Shown here: positions 1 through 6,410 of the stretch, one piece after another | How the letters are laid out: every line of letters begins with the position of its first letter | How positions within the stretch are numbered: position 1 is the first letter of the stretch | Translations under genes and position numbers: made by a program | Origin: CAYRYU01 sp964428355 | Lineage (GTDB): Bacteria; Muiribacteriota; Ozemobacteria; Ozemobacterales; Ozemobacteraceae | Assembly (NCBI GenBank): GCA_964428355.1 | Contig: CAYRYU010000115.1 | Span: forward strand, 1 to 21,639 | Direction: 5' to 3' | DNA length: 21,639 nt | Notes under the pieces: model-generated | Told to the model about the DNA's origin: nothing | The model's input: only the letters and a program-made list of their open reading frames with translations | Database searches by the model: none

Positions 1-146
1 CAAAAATAAATCTATATTTATTTTCGCAAAATCTGTACCCGGCACCCACTATCGTCGGCTCCCTTCTCCATGGGAAAACGTCGTCCCGCCAAACCGTGTA
101 AAAATTCCCCTGTGCGGAAAAATTCCCTTGAAAGATAATAAATTAT
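1..146. other. AT-rich stretch downstream of the GspG-like gene, no gene seen
   Basis: No supportable gene. Positions 3-11 and 16-24 form a perfect 9-bp A/T inverted repeat with a 4-nt loop. A 10-bp direct repeat (aaaaattccc) occurs at about 100 and 118, and an A/T palindrome (137-151) overlaps the stop codon of the neighbouring pseudopilin gene. These could be weak 3'-end structures, but none has the GC stem of an intrinsic terminator. The base composition is clearly more AT-rich than the coding DNA. Confidence 0.4.
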
Positions 147-923
147 TTATTGTGCTCGCTTTCGTTGGATCGTCACCTCCTCGATTGCCTTCAGATACTG
201 CGGGGGGCTCGAAAAATCCCTGATGGAATCGTTGTTTTCATGGGGATAGATAGTGGTCTGACCCACCACGAACTTCGGAGGATGGGGTGGAAGGAAATAC
301 AGCTTCAGGGTGCTTCCTTCCGAGGCAGCCTGGACCCTGGCATTGGCCAGGGCATCCGAGGGATTCCTCGTCTCGAAGATCGTGGCAGCGACATGTTCCA
401 TCTTTGCGGGCCGGGAAAACCCGATTTCGAGGAGATCCCCGAAGTCGATCTGGTTGTTCCGATTGGCATCCACGTATTCCGCCGAGGTCACGAAAAAGCC
501 CTCAGGAAGATAGCGGGCAACCACCTCATCCTCGAAAACGCCCCGGTTTTGAAAATCATTGACCCGGTTCGGCCCTATCGAATACAGGATTCCGAGCTTG
601 GCATCGTGGAGATACGGATTTCCCCATGGATCAAGGGGTGGAGCCTTTTCAAAGTAACGCCCTATCATGGTTCCCAAGAAAAGCGGGGTGAACGTTCCGA
701 CTCGGAAGGGGGTTTCCTCCCGGATGTTGTAAAGCCTGACCGTCTTCCCCAAATCATCGAGATCCACCTTCGCCCGGGTAACCTGGGCGTCCAGAATGCT
801 GTCCCGATACTCCTTTATCGCATACATGAGGATGGTCGCGATGATGAGCAGGACGATCATCAACTCGACCAGGGAGAAACCGTTCCGGAACTTCAACGGA
901 TTCACCAAGCGCAATTTCCCCAC
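147..923 (-). CDS. GspG-like type II secretion/type IV pseudopilin with extra C-terminal domain
   Basis: A 258-aa prepilin-type protein. A short basic leader ends at Gly15, followed by Phe16 and the conserved Glu20 (position +5) in a hydrophobic helix (about 16-38): a class III signal processed by a prepilin peptidase. The motif DPWGNPY at 98-104 is typical of major pseudopilins of type II secretion (GspG), which polymerise in the periplasm and push substrates through the secretin. Typical GspG is roughly 140-150 aa. Here about 110 further residues follow, beginning with an acidic loop DANRNNQIDFGD (152-163) that resembles a dockerin/EF-hand calcium loop, then a region (FSRPAK onward) reminiscent of bacterial Ig-like Big_5/SbsA domains. 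The start is uncertain: GTG at 923 has a poor ribosome site, and an in-frame GTG at 905 is possible. The leader remains short and basic either way. It follows the secretin gene in the same orientation. A type IV pilus minor pilin role is an alternative. Confidence 0.85.
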   Translation of the reverse strand: MGKLRLVNPLKFRNGFSLVELMIVLLIIATILMYAIKEYRDSILDAQVTRAKVDLDDLGKTVRLYNIREETPFRVGTFTPLFLGTMIGRYFEKAPPLDPWGNPYLHDAKLGILYSIGPNRVNDFQNRGVFEDEVVARYLPEGFFVTSAEYVDANRNNQIDFGDLLEIGFSRPAKMEHVAATIFETRNPSDALANARVQAASEGSTLKLYFLPPHPPKFVVGQTTIYPHENNDSIRDFSSPPQYLKAIEEVTIQRKRAQ

Positions 924-937
924 TGTAATCTATTCAA

Positions 938-959
938 CTTATTCCAATCCTTTACAAAG
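938..959 (-). promoter_or_regulatory. Weak candidate sigma-70 promoter for the GspG-like gene
   Basis: Read on the minus strand, TTGACT (5 of 6 to the -35 consensus) lies in an AT-rich stretch just upstream of the pseudopilin gene. The best -10 at a 16-bp spacing is only TAAGTT (3 of 6). It is the only AT-rich promoter-like segment between the palindromic repeat and the gene. It may be chance. Confidence 0.25.
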
Positions 960-984
960 TCAAGAAAAATAACCAACGGAAGAC

Positions 985-1075
985 GCCACAGAGGCACAGA
1001 GGACACAGAGAATCCAGGTTCTGGAAACCCTCCGGGGGTTCGCCCGAAGGCTCAGTGCCTCGGTGGCTCGGTGGC
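985..1075. repeat. Palindromic microrepeat element A1 (CACAGAG class)
   Basis: Left arm from 985 (GCCACAGAGGCACAGAGG and a further CACAGAG) and right arm 1051-1075 (ending CCTCGGTGGCTCGGTGGC) are imperfect inverted repeats, pairing at 15 of 18 outer positions around a non-repetitive centre. It lies 25 bp beyond the secretin stop codon and about 60 bp before the GspG-like gene. The arms consist of 8-9-bp repeats of CACAGAG. An RNA made across it could fold into a long hairpin, but no clear T-run follows, so it is not a standard intrinsic terminator. It is a member of the family described for 3549-3654, 6263-6341, 10505-10599 and 14400-14486. Confidence 0.75.
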
Positions 1076-1100
1076 ATTTCTGTTCGATTCCAGGCATTTT

Positions 1101-3029
1101 TCAATGCTTCTCCACGATCAGGCCCTGGAAGTCCTCCTTCTCGGGCACATCGAAATCCAGGTTCACCAGGTGGGGGGTTACCAGGATGATCATTTCAGAT
1201 TCGGTGCTGTCGATCTTGGAATTGCTCAGAAGATTTCTCAGAAGAGGAACCTTGTTCAGAACGGCCGGGCTCTGCTGCTGATTCGAGGAGTTCTGGGAGA
1301 TCAGCCCGCCAAGCACCACGGTCTCGCCATCCTTGATCCGGACGAAGGTGTTCGTGGTGCGCTCCGACCTGGTGATCTGGCCGTCGGTGTTGATCTGATC
1401 GACCGAATCGACGGTGGTGTTCAGATCGAGGCTGATTTCGTTGTCTCTCGAGATCTCGGGAGTGACATCGAGTTTGATTCCGACCTTGACGTCCCTGTAT
1501 TCCTTGTAGGTCTGGGGAACATATCCCAGATACGTCGATGACGCGTTCTCATAACGGAAGTAGGGAACCGGATAGACCTTCCCGATACTGATCGAGGCCT
1601 TCTTCTTGTGGACAGCCCGGATCTTGGGGCTGGCGAGAACCTTGGCCTTGTTGTTCTTTTCGAGGAAGTCCAGGGTGGCGGGAAGCTCGATCGAGGTGGG
1701 AATGCGGTTGAGATCGTTGAGTGCGATATTGTAGTTGTCCAGGCGGATCCCGAGGGCTTTTGCGCTCTCCCTATTGATCTCGACGAGCTTCAGCTCGATG
1801 ACCGCCTGCTTCACCTTCTCATCGATGCTTTCGATGATGTTCTGGATCAGGTTCAGGTTTTCGAGGGTGTCGTAAACCGAAAGGGCGTTGATCCGCTCGT
1901 TAACCGAAAGATTCTTGGTGTCAATCTTGTCGGCGAGGGCCTTGGTTCCCTCGATGAGGGAGATGATCTCCTTGGGTGCGGCGTTGACGAGCTTGAAGGT
2001 GCGATACTGCTTCGCCCCGAAGTCCTTTGCGTCCTTCTTCGTCATGATGACGAACGTGTTCTCGTTGTGGGGCACCTTCACCAGGTCGTTGGTGGTCACC
2101 AGAAGATCGAGCAGCTCATCGAGGCTGAGGTTCTCGACGAAGAAGTTGACCTTCTTGTCCTCGACCGACTCGTGGATGATGAGGTTGACGTTCATCATCC
2201 GGGAAAGGGTCTGGAGCGCATCCTTGAGGCTCAGGTCCTTGAACAACAGTTCCCGGGCCATACGGTCGGATTCCTGTCCAAGGCTGATGACGGTAAGTTC
2301 CTTTCCCTTCAGGGAATACTGGAAATTCTTCTGTAAAAGAAGGGTTTTCAGGACTTCCCGAAGGGGAACGTCCTGGGCGTTGACAGTGAACTTTCCCTTT
2401 ACTCCGGAATCCGCCGAGATGCGGAGGTTGAACTTCATAGCCAGGGCATTCAGGATGCTGAGCAGATCCTCGTTCTCGAACTGGAGGCTGATCTTCTCGT
2501 CCAGAACGTTCCTCGATGCCGCAGGGACTTCATAAGACTGGGGAACCGCCGGTCGGGCCTCGGCGGGAGAAACCCCCTTTGCCGCCGACGGTGCGGGAGA
2601 GGGCTCGGGGGAAGGACGAACCGCGGCTCTCGGACTCTCGACGAGCATGAGGTGACCGTCCTCGATGCGCGCCGCGCACCTGGTGGGCTGCTGGAAAACC
2701 AAGGTAACCCGTGTGACATCGGGATTGGTGGAAACTCCGCTGATGCGTGCGAATTTCACCTTGGGGTGCGGAGCGAGCACGATTTTGGGAGCTCCCTGAA
2801 AGGAGTAGAAGGGAATATCGAGCGTCACGACTTTTTCCCCCGACTGCTCTAGAGCGACATCGGAAATCTGATGCATGGGAAAAAGGAGGAGCGTCTTCGC
2901 ATTGCTCGTCTGGATCGACGAGTCTGAAAAGACCTGAGCTCCGAACGCGGTTGGGGGGAGTCCGGTCAGGATGAGAACCACGACCATTCCCAGAATCTGA
3001 TGTCTCCCCGACGGCGTTCTGTGTGCCAT
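1101..3029 (-). CDS. PilQ/GspD-type outer-membrane secretin with AMIN-like domain
   Basis: A 642-aa outer-membrane channel subunit of a type IV pilus or type II secretion system. A Sec signal peptide (about 1-30, hydrophobic MVVVLILTGLPPTAFGA) is followed by an AMIN-like beta domain (about 55-132, peptidoglycan anchoring in PilQ proteins), a Pro/Ala-rich linker (135-170), two secretin short N-terminal-type modules (about 179-250 and 262-330), an N1/NolW-like ring domain (about 340-410) and the C-terminal beta-barrel domain (about 455-625). The barrel carries DGETVVLGGLI (567-577), KVPLLRNLL (593-601) and the terminal ILVTPHLV (615-622), all typical secretin landmarks. No lipobox is seen. ATG at 3029 is preceded by AAGGAG seven bases upstream, a strong ribosome site. 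The AMIN-like domain favours PilQ over GspD, but the neighbouring GspG-like gene points to type II secretion, so the system type is left open. Confidence 0.93.
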   Translation of the reverse strand: MAHRTPSGRHQILGMVVVLILTGLPPTAFGAQVFSDSSIQTSNAKTLLLFPMHQISDVALEQSGEKVVTLDIPFYSFQGAPKIVLAPHPKVKFARISGVSTNPDVTRVTLVFQQPTRCAARIEDGHLMLVESPRAAVRPSPEPSPAPSAAKGVSPAEARPAVPQSYEVPAASRNVLDEKISLQFENEDLLSILNALAMKFNLRISADSGVKGKFTVNAQDVPLREVLKTLLLQKNFQYSLKGKELTVISLGQESDRMARELLFKDLSLKDALQTLSRMMNVNLIIHESVEDKKVNFFVENLSLDELLDLLVTTNDLVKVPHNENTFVIMTKKDAKDFGAKQYRTFKLVNAAPKEIISLIEGTKALADKIDTKNLSVNERINALSVYDTLENLNLIQNIIESIDEKVKQAVIELKLVEINRESAKALGIRLDNYNIALNDLNRIPTSIELPATLDFLEKNNKAKVLASPKIRAVHKKKASISIGKVYPVPYFRYENASSTYLGYVPQTYKEYRDVKVGIKLDVTPEISRDNEISLDLNTTVDSVDQINTDGQITRSERTTNTFVRIKDGETVVLGGLISQNSSNQQQSPAVLNKVPLLRNLLSNSKIDSTESEMIILVTPHLVNLDFDVPEKEDFQGLIVEKH

Positions 3030-3057
3030 TTTGCTACTCCTTCATTATGGAGGAAAG

Positions 3058-3246
3058 GCCGGATTCTTTTCCGGCTTCTTCCCTTCGATGACTGGGGCTC
3101 GGATCACCCGCCACAATGCCGGAGAGCCCCGAATTCTCTTGTCGTCGCGCCGAAACGGCGCATCCCCTTGAAAAGGGAAAACATTCCATAGTCCTTCTAT
3201 CGACATTCCCGAAGCCAACTATGAGTCACATTTTCCCTCGGGAAAA
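3058..3246 (-). promoter_or_regulatory. Structured leader upstream of the secretin gene (four hairpins)
   Basis: Between the tandem array and the secretin start there are four perfect inverted repeats: 3231-3246 (TTTTCCC/GGGAAAA), 3165-3177 (CCCTT/AAGGG, 3-nt loop), 3147-3161 (GCGCCG/CGGCGC, 3-nt loop) and 3058-3075 (GCCGGA/TCCGGC, 6-nt loop). The last sits about 30 bp before the ATG and is followed, on the minus strand, by a pyrimidine-rich stretch containing CTCC that could pair with the GGAG of the ribosome site. They may act as attenuator or stability structures. No convincing -35/-10 or -24/-12 element was found here, so function is inferred only from symmetry. Confidence 0.4.
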
Positions 3247-3575
3247 ACGGAGGACGACGCAGGATGCCACAGAGGCACAGAGAACACAGAGCGGAAGTCC
3301 ATCGGGAAAAACGGAGGNNNNNNNNNNNNNNNNNNNNNNNNNNNNNNNNNNNNNNNNNNNNNNNNNNNNNNNNNNNNNNNNNNNNNNNNNNNNNNNNNNN
3401 NNNNNNNNNNNNNNNNNGATGCCACAGAGGCACAGAGAACACAGAGCGGAAGTCCATCGGGAAAAACGGAGGACGACGCAGGATGCCACAGAGGCACAGA
3501 GAACACAGAGCGGAAGTCCATCGGGAAAAACGGAGGGCGACGCAGGATGCCACAGAGGCACAGAGAAAAAATGGG
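3239..3575. repeat. 64-bp tandem repeat array containing the CACAGAG arm
   Basis: A 64-bp unit begins GATGCCACAGAGGCACAGAG, carries a third CACAGAG and ends with a 39-bp spacer. Copies start at 3263, 3418 and 3482, a fourth is cut short after its CACAGAG part at 3546, and a partial tail of a preceding copy lies at 3239-3262. The only visible difference between full units is one base in the spacer (GGACGACG versus GGGCGACG). The 100-N gap at 3318-3417 falls inside, and the same 55-mer ends one side and starts the other, so the true copy number is unknown: at least two full units. Because 64 is not a multiple of 3 and the unit lacks stops in most frames, several overlapping reading frames stay open across it; I regard them as spurious. 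Confidence 0.92.
3318..3417. other. Assembly gap (100 N) within the tandem array
   Basis: The 55 bases before the gap (3263-3317) are identical to the 55 bases after it (3418-3472). This is what remains when two contig ends sharing a 55-mer are scaffolded without merging. In a 64-bp repeat it could equally hide further copies. Confidence 0.9.
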
Positions 3576-3654
3576 GGGATTGAAAAGGAGGAAAAAAGCC
3601 ACCGCCCAGAAAATCCCGGTCGCGGAGTCCTCTGTGGCTCTGTGGCTCCGTGGC
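3549..3654. repeat. Palindromic microrepeat element A2 (CACAGAG class)
   Basis: The left arm 3549-3565 (GCCACAGAGGCACAGAG, also the start of the last, truncated array unit) pairs with the right arm 3630-3654 (ending CTCTGTGGCTCCGTGGC) at 15 of 17 positions. The right arm lies 24 bp after the stop codon of the pilC/gspF-like gene. The A-rich, GC-rich centre is not shared with the other elements. The neighbouring 64-bp array looks like an amplification of this left arm plus adjacent DNA. Confidence 0.75.
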
Positions 3655-3678
3655 TTCCCTGGTTCCGAGGATCCGGGG

Positions 3679-4848
3679 TCAGGAGCCGCCGGCGGTACCC
3701 AGATCGGACCCGCCCCCGGTGACGACCTTGGCCATCCGGAAGATCGGGAGATACATGGCGACTACGATGAACCCGACGATCGAGCCCAGAACGACGATGA
3801 AAGCCGGTTCCACCATGGCCGTCATCTGGTCGATCAGGAAGTTGATCTCATCCTCGTAGAAATCGGCGACCTTTTCCAGCATCTCGTCGAGGTTTCCCGA
3901 CTCCTCGCCCACCTCGATCATCTGGGTGGAAAGCTCGGGCATGATGTCGACCTTCTCGAGCGCTTTCGCGATGGGAACACCGCCCTCGACGTCATTCACG
4001 ACCTTCTCGAGCGCTTCCGCGATGACTCTGTTGTCGACGGCCTCGATGGCGATCTTCATGCCGGTGATGATCGTGATTCCCGATTGGAAGAGCGTCGCAA
4101 GGTTCCGGGCGAAGATGGCGATATTGTATTTCTGCGTCAGGGACCCGAATAATGGAACCTTCAGCTTCCAGGAATCGAAGAAATATTTCCCGGCCGGGGT
4201 CTGGTTGACCTGGTAGATCGCGAGCAGGAAGATCAGGAAGCCGGCGATGAGATTCAGGATGTTCTGGGCGATGAAGGAGCTGGTGTTGATGACCACCTGC
4301 GTAGGCCACGGAAGTTCCTGGCCGAACTGCTGGAACAGGTTTGCGAACTGGGGGATGACAACCAGCATCAGGAATGCCACCACTCCCGCTGCAACAACGG
4401 TTATGATCGCGGGATAGGTCATCGCCGCAAAAACCTTCCGGCGCAGCTTGATCTGCCGCTCCAGAAGCCCGCTGAGCCGGTCGAGGACCATGAACATCCG
4501 GCCGCTTTCCTCTCCCACCCGGATGAGGTTTATGTAGAGCAGGCCGAAGACATCCTCGTTCTTCCGGAAGGACATGTTGAGCGGAATTCCACCCTCGACG
4601 TCCTCGCGCATCTGCCAGACCATCTGGCGGAAACGCCAGACGGACATCTGCCGGGCGAGGGTCCCAAGCGAACGAAGAACCGGAATGCCGGCTTTCGTCA
4701 GGGTCGCGAAATACTTGGTGAACAACAGGAGATCGGAGAGCCCGATGCTGTTGTAGAAGGGATTGAGATACGACAGGATCGACCGGTTTTCTTCCCCGAT
4801 CCCCTCGGACATCCTTTTCTCTGCTGTGTTTTTTGCGGGTTCGGCCAT
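3679..4848 (-). CDS. PilC/GspF family inner-membrane platform protein
   Basis: A 389-aa polytopic inner-membrane protein that forms the platform of type IV pilus and type II secretion machines, linking the cytoplasmic ATPase to pilin assembly. It shows the two repeated cytoplasmic GspF domains: the first begins LLLFTKYFATLTKAGIPVL and contains VGEESGRM, the second begins IAIFARNLATLFQSGI and contains EVGEESGNLDEML. Hydrophobic segments follow: two between the domains (YPAIITVVAAGVVAFLMLVVI and the IAGFLIFLLAIY region) and one at the C-terminus (VEPAFIVVLGSIVGFIVVAMYLPIF). The length is normal for the family. ATG at 4848 has AGGAG about seven bases upstream, and that ribosome site overlaps the TAG stop of the preceding pilin gene (9 bp between genes), so the two are probably translated together. 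Confidence 0.94.
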   Translation of the reverse strand: MAEPAKNTAEKRMSEGIGEENRSILSYLNPFYNSIGLSDLLLFTKYFATLTKAGIPVLRSLGTLARQMSVWRFRQMVWQMREDVEGGIPLNMSFRKNEDVFGLLYINLIRVGEESGRMFMVLDRLSGLLERQIKLRRKVFAAMTYPAIITVVAAGVVAFLMLVVIPQFANLFQQFGQELPWPTQVVINTSSFIAQNILNLIAGFLIFLLAIYQVNQTPAGKYFFDSWKLKVPLFGSLTQKYNIAIFARNLATLFQSGITIITGMKIAIEAVDNRVIAEALEKVVNDVEGGVPIAKALEKVDIMPELSTQMIEVGEESGNLDEMLEKVADFYEDEINFLIDQMTAMVEPAFIVVLGSIVGFIVVAMYLPIFRMAKVVTGGGSDLGTAGGS

Positions 4849-4857
4849 TCCACTCTC

Positions 4858-5379
4858 CTACCAGGGGTAGTCTGCCCCGTCGATCCGGAGCTTGACATTC
4901 TTTTTCTGTTTGGCGTTGGGAGCGGCAAAATCATAGTTCTCCCAAACGGTCTGGGTCGCCAGGAAGGCGTTGTCCGAGCAGTTCACGTCGGGAACCTCAA
5001 CCTGCACGACCACGGTCGAGGGTGGTACGGGGAGGAGAAGCAACCCCTGTGGGGATTCGTTGAGATATACCCCCCGCAGCACGTTCAGATCGGTTGGGTA
5101 GACCATCTTGTCCTGGAAGTGTTTCGAAATGGCTTCCCTGACGAGAATGAGGTTCTGCTTGAGAGTCGCCATCTTGGCGTCCTTGGTGTAATCGGCATAG
5201 TAGAAGGACCCGATCCCGGCAAGGATGGCGATGATCGCCACAACGATAACGAGTTCGAGGACGGTGAAACCGCGGGAATCAGTCGCCCGCCAGAAGGGGA
5301 ACGACCTGCAGCGCGGGTCCCTTGAAATCGATGACCTTGCGCAAGCTCCGGAATCCCTTTTTCGAAAGCTGGACCTCAC
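4858..5379 (-). CDS. Type IV prepilin-like protein with start overlapping the upstream gene
   Basis: Prepilin-type N-terminal signal: Gly37 then Phe38-Thr-Val-Leu-Glu42, with the +5 glutamate and a hydrophobic helix VIVVAIIAILAGIGSFYY, then a roughly 110-residue globular part without a family name I recognise. After maturation it would be about 136 aa, a usual size for a small pilin or pseudopilin. A single cysteine (in DVNCSDN) remains in the mature part. The only canonical start in frame is GTG at 5379, with GGGAG four to five bases upstream. That gives a 37-residue Arg/Ser-rich leader whose DNA lies entirely inside the 3' end of the preceding gene (101-bp overlap). The leader sequence itself is therefore a by-product of the other frame, and the true start could be a non-standard codon nearer the cleavage site. 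The next gene, pilC/gspF-like, starts 9 bp after its stop. Confidence 0.85.
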   Translation of the reverse strand: MRSSFRKRDSGACARSSISRDPRCRSFPFWRATDSRGFTVLELVIVVAIIAILAGIGSFYYADYTKDAKMATLKQNLILVREAISKHFQDKMVYPTDLNVLRGVYLNESPQGLLLLPVPPSTVVVQVEVPDVNCSDNAFLATQTVWENYDFAAPNAKQKKNVKLRIDGADYPW

Positions 5380-6142
5380 CGAACTCCCTCTGGATCTCCT
5401 TGATGCGGAAGACCCCCTGTTTGTTGGTCTTCACACTCATCCCATCCAGTTTAACAGTAACTCCCTCCAGGGGCAAGCCCGTCCGCCCGTCGATGACTTT
5501 TATGGAAACCGCCGGGGTCAGTTCCATCCGATCCATGATGATCCTGGGAACGGGACCGGCCTTGAGAAAGCGTTCCACAGGGCCTTCCAGGATCCGGTAG
5601 CCGTCGGCGATCAGGACGAGGTTACCGGCGTCCCCATCGACGACCAGTTGCCCCAGACGGTTGGTCTGGTAGATTTTTCCTCCCATGAACAGGGCCGCGC
5701 CACCGATCCCGGAACCCGTTTTCCCATCGACTATGTCGATGCGGGAAAGGCGGGGAAGGGCGGGCGCTGTTTTTTCCGTGTTCGTGGTCGCGGGAGGGGC
5801 GAGCGATGATTCCTCCGACTGGTCGGAATCGGTCGGGGCCTTCCTGCGGGGGTTCTTGGCTACGAAATCGACCTGGACGAGGGGATCCCTGAGGAATCCG
5901 TCATCCAGCAGCTTTGAAATGACCTTTGCAGCTTCGTAAGGTTTCAGGCCAGCAACACCGACGGAACCGAGAAGGGGATAGTCTATGCTCCCGTCGCTCT
6001 GAACAGGTCTCTCCACGGTCAGATCGGATTCGCCTTTGACCCAGACCCGGATTCTGTCACCGGAAACGATCGCATCCTGGGCAAAGGCAACACCGCAGGC
6101 AAATACCCACAAAACTGCCAGGGAAACCAGATGCTTTTTCAT
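5279..6142 (-). CDS. Exported protein: polysaccharide-export-type N-terminal domain plus two Ig-like regulatory domains
   Basis: A 287-aa exported protein. ATG at 6142 is chosen over an in-frame start 24 codons upstream because it begins a clear Sec signal peptide (MKKHLVSLAVLWVFACGVAFAQ). The next roughly 75 residues match the pattern of the polysaccharide biosynthesis/export domain of Wza-type proteins (SGDRIRVWVKGESDL, then DGSIDYPLLGSVGVAGL, then FLRDPLVQVDF). No SLBB domains or C-terminal membrane helix follow, so it is not a full Wza channel. After an acidic, Ser/Pro-rich linker come two carboxypeptidase-regulatory/CNA-B-like beta domains, each with a VDGKTG or IDGRTG turn, a TN(R/K)xG motif and a DGYR or KKGF ending. 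It heads the pilin block, and its last 101 bp are shared with the pilin reading frame. A periplasmic or envelope accessory role for secretion is inferred; the substrate is unknown. Confidence 0.8.
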   Translation of the reverse strand: MKKHLVSLAVLWVFACGVAFAQDAIVSGDRIRVWVKGESDLTVERPVQSDGSIDYPLLGSVGVAGLKPYEAAKVISKLLDDGFLRDPLVQVDFVAKNPRRKAPTDSDQSEESSLAPPATTNTEKTAPALPRLSRIDIVDGKTGSGIGGAALFMGGKIYQTNRLGQLVVDGDAGNLVLIADGYRILEGPVERFLKAGPVPRIIMDRMELTPAVSIKVIDGRTGLPLEGVTVKLDGMSVKTNKQGVFRIKEIQREFGEVQLSKKGFRSLRKVIDFKGPALQVVPLLAGD

Positions 6143-6410
6143 TTCATTCCGTTCAAATGGGTTTCTTCCTAACCAATCGACACATCTTCCAGGTTTCCTT
6201 AACGTCAACTTCAACTTCCCAAAAAAACGGCCCCGGGACGTCTTGATTTATTGGCAGGAAGGCCATCCACAGATTACGCAGATGGGCGCAGATTCGAGCC
6301 GGGTTTTCGCATCTGTGGAAATCAGCGAAATCTGCGGATGGAAACTGACGCGACGGAGCGCGACAGGCGGCAGGTTTCACAGATGGCCGTTCCCTTGGAG
6401 CTGGACACGA
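6143..6410. other. Intergenic region between rpoN and the export-domain gene
   Basis: It holds the palindromic element C and little else. A 75-codon minus-strand reading frame here (6153-6380) reads through the palindrome and I treat it as spurious. TTGACG at 6203-6208 (minus strand) resembles a -35 but has no credible -10 at normal spacing. No intrinsic terminator is evident after rpoN. Confidence 0.5.
6263..6341. repeat. Palindromic microrepeat element C (GCAGAT class)
   Basis: The left arm 6263-6296 begins CCATCCACAGATTACGCAG and the right arm 6308-6341 is its imperfect inverted copy; 26 of 34 positions pair around an 11-nt loop. The arms are built from about 10-bp steps ending in CAGAT. 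It lies roughly 70 bp after the rpoN stop codon. It shares the CCACA opening and short-period architecture with elements A1-A3 and B but not their sequence. Confidence 0.75.

Noticed and set aside
70..120. A 17-codon minus-strand frame in the downstream end region
   Set aside because: Too short, no ribosome site, no similarity that I recognise.
985..1075. Intrinsic terminators at the palindromic elements
   Set aside because: No T-run directly follows any of the five hairpins on the transcribed strand; they may still end transcripts by another route.
3030..3238. Sigma-54 promoters upstream of the secretin, and between rpoN and the export-domain gene
   Set aside because: Several GG...GC pairs occur, but their spacing is one base off or the flanking bases do not match.
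3239..3575. CRISPR array
   Set aside because: The spacers between repeated segments are identical from unit to unit, so it is a plain tandem repeat; no cas genes are present.
3197..3722. Overlapping open frames in both strands across the 64-bp array
   Set aside because: The repeat unit lacks stops and is not a multiple of three, so several frames stay open automatically; products are low-complexity repeats with no start signals.
6153..6380. 75-codon minus-strand gene between rpoN and the export-domain gene
   Set aside because: It reads through palindromic element C, has no ribosome site and its sequence is explained by the repeat.
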